From: a virus
DNA: 64,000 nucleotides
Direction: 5' to 3' (one strand)
IMG/VR virus record: IMGVR_UViG_3300032307_000652
Coordinates: 1 to 64,000 of that record
Part shown: positions 60,140-64,000 of the stretch, piece after piece
Layout: each line of letters opens with the position of its first letter
Position numbering within the stretch: position 1 is the stretch's first letter
Translations under genes and position numbers: made by a program
The notes under the pieces: generated by a model
Told to the model about the DNA's origin: nothing
What the model saw: only the letters and a program-made list of their open reading frames with translations
Database searches by the model: none

Positions 60140-61510
60140 ATGGCTGACAAAAATTTTGATTATTTGGGAGAGACCTTCCAATTACAACTTCTTAACCAAA
60201 TGATAGTTGATAAGGACTTTTCACACTCAATTATTGAGGTGATTGAACCTAACTATTTTGAAAACAAATACTTTCGTTTATTTGTTCAGATGGTAAAAGA
60301 ATACTATTCAAAGTTTGAACACAGTCCTAGTTTTGAGACAATTCAACAAAAAGCTAAGAGTGAAATTAGTCAGGAGTTATTATTAAAGATAACTCTTGAC
60401 ACTATTTCTGATATACAAAATGTTACCGAAGAAGGTACTCAGTTTGTTCAGGAGAAGGCTTTGAAGTTTTGTAAACAACAAGAACTTCAAAAGGTTATGG
60501 ATAAAGCTAAAAAAATCATTGACCACGGTGAGTTTGAAAACTACGACACTTTGGAAGAAATGGTTAGAGAGGCTTTACAGGTTGGAAACGTGGATAGAGG
60601 AACAGGGGATGTGTTTCAAGACTTAGATGAAGTATTAGCGGATGATTACAGACATCCAATCCCAATGGGAATACCGGGTATTGACAATCTTTTGAAAGGT
60701 GGTTTGGCAAAAGGAGAAATTGGTGTTATATTAGCACCCACAGGTGTTGGTAAATCAACATTAACAACAAAGATTGCCAATCACGCTTTTAATTTAGGAT
60801 TTAATGTTTTACAAATTTTCTTTGAAGATAATTATAAAATTATTCAGAGAAAACATTTTACATGTTGGACAGGTATTGCTCCTGATGAACTGAGTAATCA
60901 TAAAGAAACAGTATTGGCAAAGGTTGCTGAAATTAAAGAGAAAATGCCAAACAAGTTAGTGATGAAGAAGTTACCTTCTGACACATTAACTATGAATCAG
61001 ATTAAAAATCAGATTAGAAAAATGATTGCTGATGGGACAAAGATTGATATGGTTATTTTAGATTATATCGATTGTGTTACACCTGAGAAAATGATGGAAG
61101 ACGAATGGAAATCTGAGGGTTCAGTTATGAGAGCATTTGAATCTATGTGTCACGAATTGGACATCGCAGGGTGGACGGCGACACAAGGTAATAGAAGTTC
61201 TATTTCATCAGATGTGGTAACTACCGACCAAATGGGTGGTTCTATTAAGAAAGCTCAAGTAGGACACGTCATCATCACGGTGGCAAAATCACTACAACAA
61301 AAAGAATTGAATCTTGCGACTATTGCGATTACAAAGTCGAGAATTGGTAAAGACGGGGTAGTATTTGAGAACTGTAAATTCAATAACGAAATGTTAGAAA
61401 TTGATACAGAAAGTACTACAACATTCTTAGGACTTGAGGAACAAAAGGAAGAAAGAAATAGAAACAGGATTAAAGAAATTATGGAGAAAAGAAAACAACA
61501 AACAGTATAA
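60140..61510 (+). CDS. Replicative DNA helicase, DnaB/gp41-like
   Basis: A 456-residue hexameric helicase, about the length of T4 gp41 (475). An N-terminal helical domain is followed by GDVFQDLDEVL, IPMGIPGIDNLLKGGLAKGE, Walker A VILAPTGVGKST at 196-207, VLQIFFEDN with a catalytic Glu, Walker B MVILDYIDCV at 304-313, and WTATQGNRSS at 345-354, the DNA/gamma-phosphate sensor region. It unwinds at the fork and recruits primase. No primase gene is in the window. Confidence 0.92.
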   Translation: MADKNFDYLGETFQLQLLNQMIVDKDFSHSIIEVIEPNYFENKYFRLFVQMVKEYYSKFEHSPSFETIQQKAKSEISQELLLKITLDTISDIQNVTEEGTQFVQEKALKFCKQQELQKVMDKAKKIIDHGEFENYDTLEEMVREALQVGNVDRGTGDVFQDLDEVLADDYRHPIPMGIPGIDNLLKGGLAKGEIGVILAPTGVGKSTLTTKIANHAFNLGFNVLQIFFEDNYKIIQRKHFTCWTGIAPDELSNHKETVLAKVAEIKEKMPNKLVMKKLPSDTLTMNQIKNQIRKMIADGTKIDMVILDYIDCVTPEKMMEDEWKSEGSVMRAFESMCHELDIAGWTATQGNRSSISSDVVTTDQMGGSIKKAQVGHVIITVAKSLQQKELNLATIAITKSRIGKDGVVFENCKFNNEMLEIDTESTTTFLGLEEQKEERNRNRIKEIMEKRKQQTV

Positions 61511-61523
61511 TTATTAAAACAAT

Positions 61524-62483
61524 ATGGAACAAAAAATGGAAAAAATTTTAGTAGAAAATCCAAATCGTTTTGTAATTTTCCCAATACAATATAATGATAT
61601 TTGGGAATTTTATAAGATGCATCAAGCTGCGTTTTGGACAGCAGAAGAAATCGATTTAAGCGGTGACCTACGTGACTGGGAAAACTTATCAGAAAATGAA
61701 CAATATTTTATCAAAAATATTTTATCGTTTTTCGCGGCATCAGATGGTATCGTAAATGAAAACTTGGCTGAAAATTTCTATAGAGAAGTACAATATCCTG
61801 AAGCTAAGTTTTTCTATGGTATGCAACTTGCTATGGAGAACATTCACAGTTTAATGTATTCACTTCTTATTGATACTTACGTGTCAAATGAAGAAGAAAA
61901 AAACAAATGTTTTACTGCGTTAGATAATTTACCTGCGGTTCAGAAGAAGGCTAAATGGGCTTTGGATTGGATTGAAAATGCGTCGTTCCAAGAAAGATTG
62001 GTGGCATTTGCGGCTGTTGAAGGCATCTTCTTTTCAGGTTCATTCTGTTCTATTTTCTGGTTAAAATCAAGAGGTATTATGCAAGGATTGTGTAATGCTA
62101 ACGCTTTGATTTTCAAAGACGAAAACCTACACTGTGACTTTGCAATTCACTTGTTAAACAATCACGTTGAAAACAAACCAAGTGAAAAGAGAATTAAAGA
62201 AATTCTACTTTCAGCTCTTGAGATTGAAAAAGAATTCATCACTGAATCACTACCTGTTTCTTTAATTGGTATGAACCAAAACTTAATGAAACAATATCTT
62301 GAGTTTGTTGTTGATGGTCTATTGGTAAAGTTTGGATGTAAAAAACAATTTAATGTTGAACAACCATTTAAGTTCATGGAACAAATTGCGGTTGAAACAA
62401 AAGGTAATTTCTTCGAGTCAAGAACTGTTGAATACCAAAAAGCTAAATTGAATGAAACATTGTCCTTTACTGACGATTTCTAA
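61524..62483 (+). CDS. nrdB: Ribonucleotide reductase small subunit (class I)
   Basis: A 319-residue diiron protein. Metal ligands are D74 (FFAASDG), E105 and H108 ([10 protein letters not shown]), E166 (AVEGIFF), E200 and H203 (KDENLHCDF); the radical tyrosine candidate is Y112. Size is shorter than bacterial NrdB (~375) but normal for phage. The conserved C-terminal segment ending SFTDDF would dock on NrdA. It is next to nrdA (20-base gap), so the two are co-expressed. It reduces ribonucleoside diphosphates for DNA synthesis. Confidence 0.94.
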   Translation: MEQKMEKILVENPNRFVIFPIQYNDIWEFYKMHQAAFWTAEEIDLSGDLRDWENLSENEQYFIKNILSFFAASDGIVNENLAENFYREVQYPEAKFFYGMQLAMENIHSLMYSLLIDTYVSNEEEKNKCFTALDNLPAVQKKAKWALDWIENASFQERLVAFAAVEGIFFSGSFCSIFWLKSRGIMQGLCNANALIFKDENLHCDFAIHLLNNHVENKPSEKRIKEILLSALEIEKEFITESLPVSLIGMNQNLMKQYLEFVVDGLLVKFGCKKQFNVEQPFKFMEQIAVETKGNFFESRTVEYQKAKLNETLSFTDDF

Positions 62484-62503
62484 TTTATTATTTTTATAGA
62501 ACT

Positions 62504-64000
62504 ATGATGTCACTTAAAATTAAAAAGAGAGGTGGAGATGATGCGTCATTTAATCCACAAAAAATTTATAACCGTATTAAAAGAGCTTCAAAGGGATTGA
62601 GTGTCAACTCCGATGAAATCTTTATTAAGGTTATCACTTCAGTACCAACTGAAGGTATTATTACAACAAAAGAATTAGATAAGTTAATCTATGAAATTGC
62701 TGCGGCATTTACAGGTAGTCATCACGATTATTCAAGACTAGCTTCATCAGTAGCTATTTCATCTTACCATAAAGAAACTGACCCAAGTTTTTCAAACACA
62801 ATGAATTTGCTACATGGTGAAGGTATCATCAATGATAAATTAATGGAAATTATTGAGGATTATGGGTCAAGTAATATTGATGCGATTATCAATCATGATA
62901 ATGATTATAACTTTGACTACTTTGCTTGGAGGTCACTTTCTGAAATGTATCTTTTGAAACTATCTGATGGTAAGGTAGTTGAACGTCCGCAACATATGTA
63001 TATGAGAGTTGCTCTTTGGGTAACTAATACATTTGAAGAAGCGGTTGAATACTATCAGGCGTTATCTAACCAAAGAATTTCACCGGCAACACCAATTATG
63101 ATTAATGCTGGTACAAAGGTTCCACAATTGGCATCTTGTGTTCTTCATTACAATGATTCAGATTCTCGTGAAGGTTTGTTGAATACTATGAGAGACATCT
63201 CAACCTATTCATCAGACGCTGCGGGTATCGGATTATCAATGTCTAACATTCGTAGTAAGGAGAGTCGTATTTCATCTTCAGGTGGATACGCTGGTGGATT
63301 GTTGAAGTATTTGAAGATTGTTAATGAGTCACTTCGTTTCTTTAACCAACAAGGACGTAGACCAGGTTCTGCGGCAATTTACTTGGAACCTTGGCATAAA
63401 GATATCTTTGATTTGTTGGATATTAAAAAGAACACAGGTGCTGAGGAATTAAGAGCACGTGATTTATTTACCGCTCTTTGGATACCTGATAACTTCATGA
63501 GGGCAGTTAAGAACAATGATGATTGGTATTTGTTCTGTCCTAATGATATTATTAAGGCAGGTATCAAACCATTACAAGAATCTTATGGTGATGAGTACGA
63601 GGAGAATTATGACAAAGCCGTTGAGTTAGGTCTTGGTAAAAAAGTTAAGGCTCAAGAAATTTGGAATAAAATTATTGAATCACAAGTTGAAACAGGTGTT
63701 CCATATCTATGTTCTAAAGATAGTGCCAACAGAAAAACAAACCATCAGAACATTGGTGTAATTAAACAATCAAATCTTTGTAATGAGATTTACCAATATA
63801 CTGACGAGAAAACAACTGCAATCTGTACTCTTTCATCTATGGTGTTAAAGAACTATGTAAAAGACGGTGAGTTTGATTTTAATGGGTTGTATGAAGAAAC
63901 TCGTAAAGTTGTAAGAGCGTTAAACAAAGTTGTTAACATCAACAATTACTCAACTGAAAAGGGACGTAAGGGTGGATTGGAACAAAGAGCAATTGCTATT
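62504..64000 (+). CDS. nrdA: Ribonucleotide reductase large subunit, class I (C-terminus beyond window)
   Basis: The frame from ATG 62504 is open to the right edge and 499 residues are visible. Residues ~3-95 are an ATP-cone (KKRGGDDASFNPQKIYNRIK then RASKGL). The catalytic pattern is present: redox Cys C212 (PQLASCVL), N424-L-C426-N-E428 for the thiyl radical and proton relay, and C441 (AICTLSSM) as the second redox Cys. SDAAGIGLSMSNIRS and FFNQQGRRPGSAAIYLEPWH are typical family blocks. A second ATG directly after the first is equivalent. The missing C-terminus should carry the Cys pair for reductant. Confidence 0.94.
   Translation, partial: MMSLKIKKRGGDDASFNPQKIYNRIKRASKGLSVNSDEIFIKVITSVPTEGIITTKELDKLIYEIAAAFTGSHHDYSRLASSVAISSYHKETDPSFSNTMNLLHGEGIINDKLMEIIEDYGSSNIDAIINHDNDYNFDYFAWRSLSEMYLLKLSDGKVVERPQHMYMRVALWVTNTFEEAVEYYQALSNQRISPATPIMINAGTKVPQLASCVLHYNDSDSREGLLNTMRDISTYSSDAAGIGLSMSNIRSKESRISSSGGYAGGLLKYLKIVNESLRFFNQQGRRPGSAAIYLEPWHKDIFDLLDIKKNTGAEELRARDLFTALWIPDNFMRAVKNNDDWYLFCPNDIIKAGIKPLQESYGDEYEENYDKAVELGLGKKVKAQEIWNKIIESQVETGVPYLCSKDSANRKTNHQNIGVIKQSNLCNEIYQYTDEKTTAICTLSSMVLKNYVKDGEFDFNGLYEETRKVVRALNKVVNINNYSTEKGRKGGLEQRAIAI

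Noticed and set aside
1-64000. tRNA genes
   Set aside because: No cloverleaf-like GC-rich stretch was noticed in the few spacers. This was by eye only; a covariance-model scan would be decisive.

Overview
This window looks like part of the genome of a large, AT-rich, strictly lytic T4-like (contractile-tailed) phage. It encodes a family B DNA polymerase, a gp32-type single-strand DNA-binding protein, UvsX recombinase, a DnaB/gp41-type helicase, a 5'-3' exonuclease, class I ribonucleotide reductase, a gp55-type late sigma factor, and neck, sheath, tube and baseplate proteins with T4 counterparts. Gene starts lack Shine-Dalgarno sequences. Two leaders, before the polymerase and before the ssDNA-binding protein, carry TTTG-N20-TA..CTT elements like Bacteroidota housekeeping promoters. 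A Bacteroidota host is therefore likely, but this is inference. Terminase, portal and capsid genes are not in the window.

Region 1 (1-20233, minus strand) is one tightly packed array that runs leftward and mostly has ATGA or TAATG overlaps. It holds about 13 predicted glycosyltransferases, three SAM methyltransferases and a nucleotide-sugar module: GDP-mannose 4,6-dehydratase, a ColD-type dehydratase with His in place of the PLP lysine, and an extended SDR. PhoH, dUTPase, a DEDD exonuclease, a HAD-like protein and small unknowns are interspersed, and the array ends with the late sigma factor. No flippase, polymerase or membrane-spanning transferase is visible, so the glycan is probably built on a soluble acceptor such as a virion protein. 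GDP-colitose (3-deoxy-L-fucose) is the most specific sugar prediction, with a GT10-type transferase nearby.

Region 2 (20273-22853, minus) is a five-gene cassette of small unknowns closed by a terminator. It is divergent from a 1303-residue multidomain surface protein (22901-26812). Region 3 (26819-36535) has the DNA polymerase with a structured leader, then a minus block (unknown, gp13-like neck protein, a superoxide dismutase fused to a possible nuclease domain, a SNF2 helicase). It continues on the plus strand with gp14-like, zinc-ribbon and gp15-like genes, plus a tiny minus-strand gene.

Region 4 (36614-56647, plus) is the tail operon: giant sheath, HAD, tube, gp26-like chaperone/hub gene with an overlapping second frame, tape measure, a gp48/54-like protein of about 1610 residues, gp53-like wedge, and a 2053-residue hub. 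Region 5 (56656-64000, plus) is replication and nucleotide metabolism, ending inside nrdA.

A recurring 7-mer, TATTTAT, sits 4-35 bases upstream of many virion gene starts and always points the same way as the gene on either strand. It is a candidate late promoter read by the gp55-like sigma factor. Apart from the small 36.4-36.6 kb spacer there is no long non-coding stretch.
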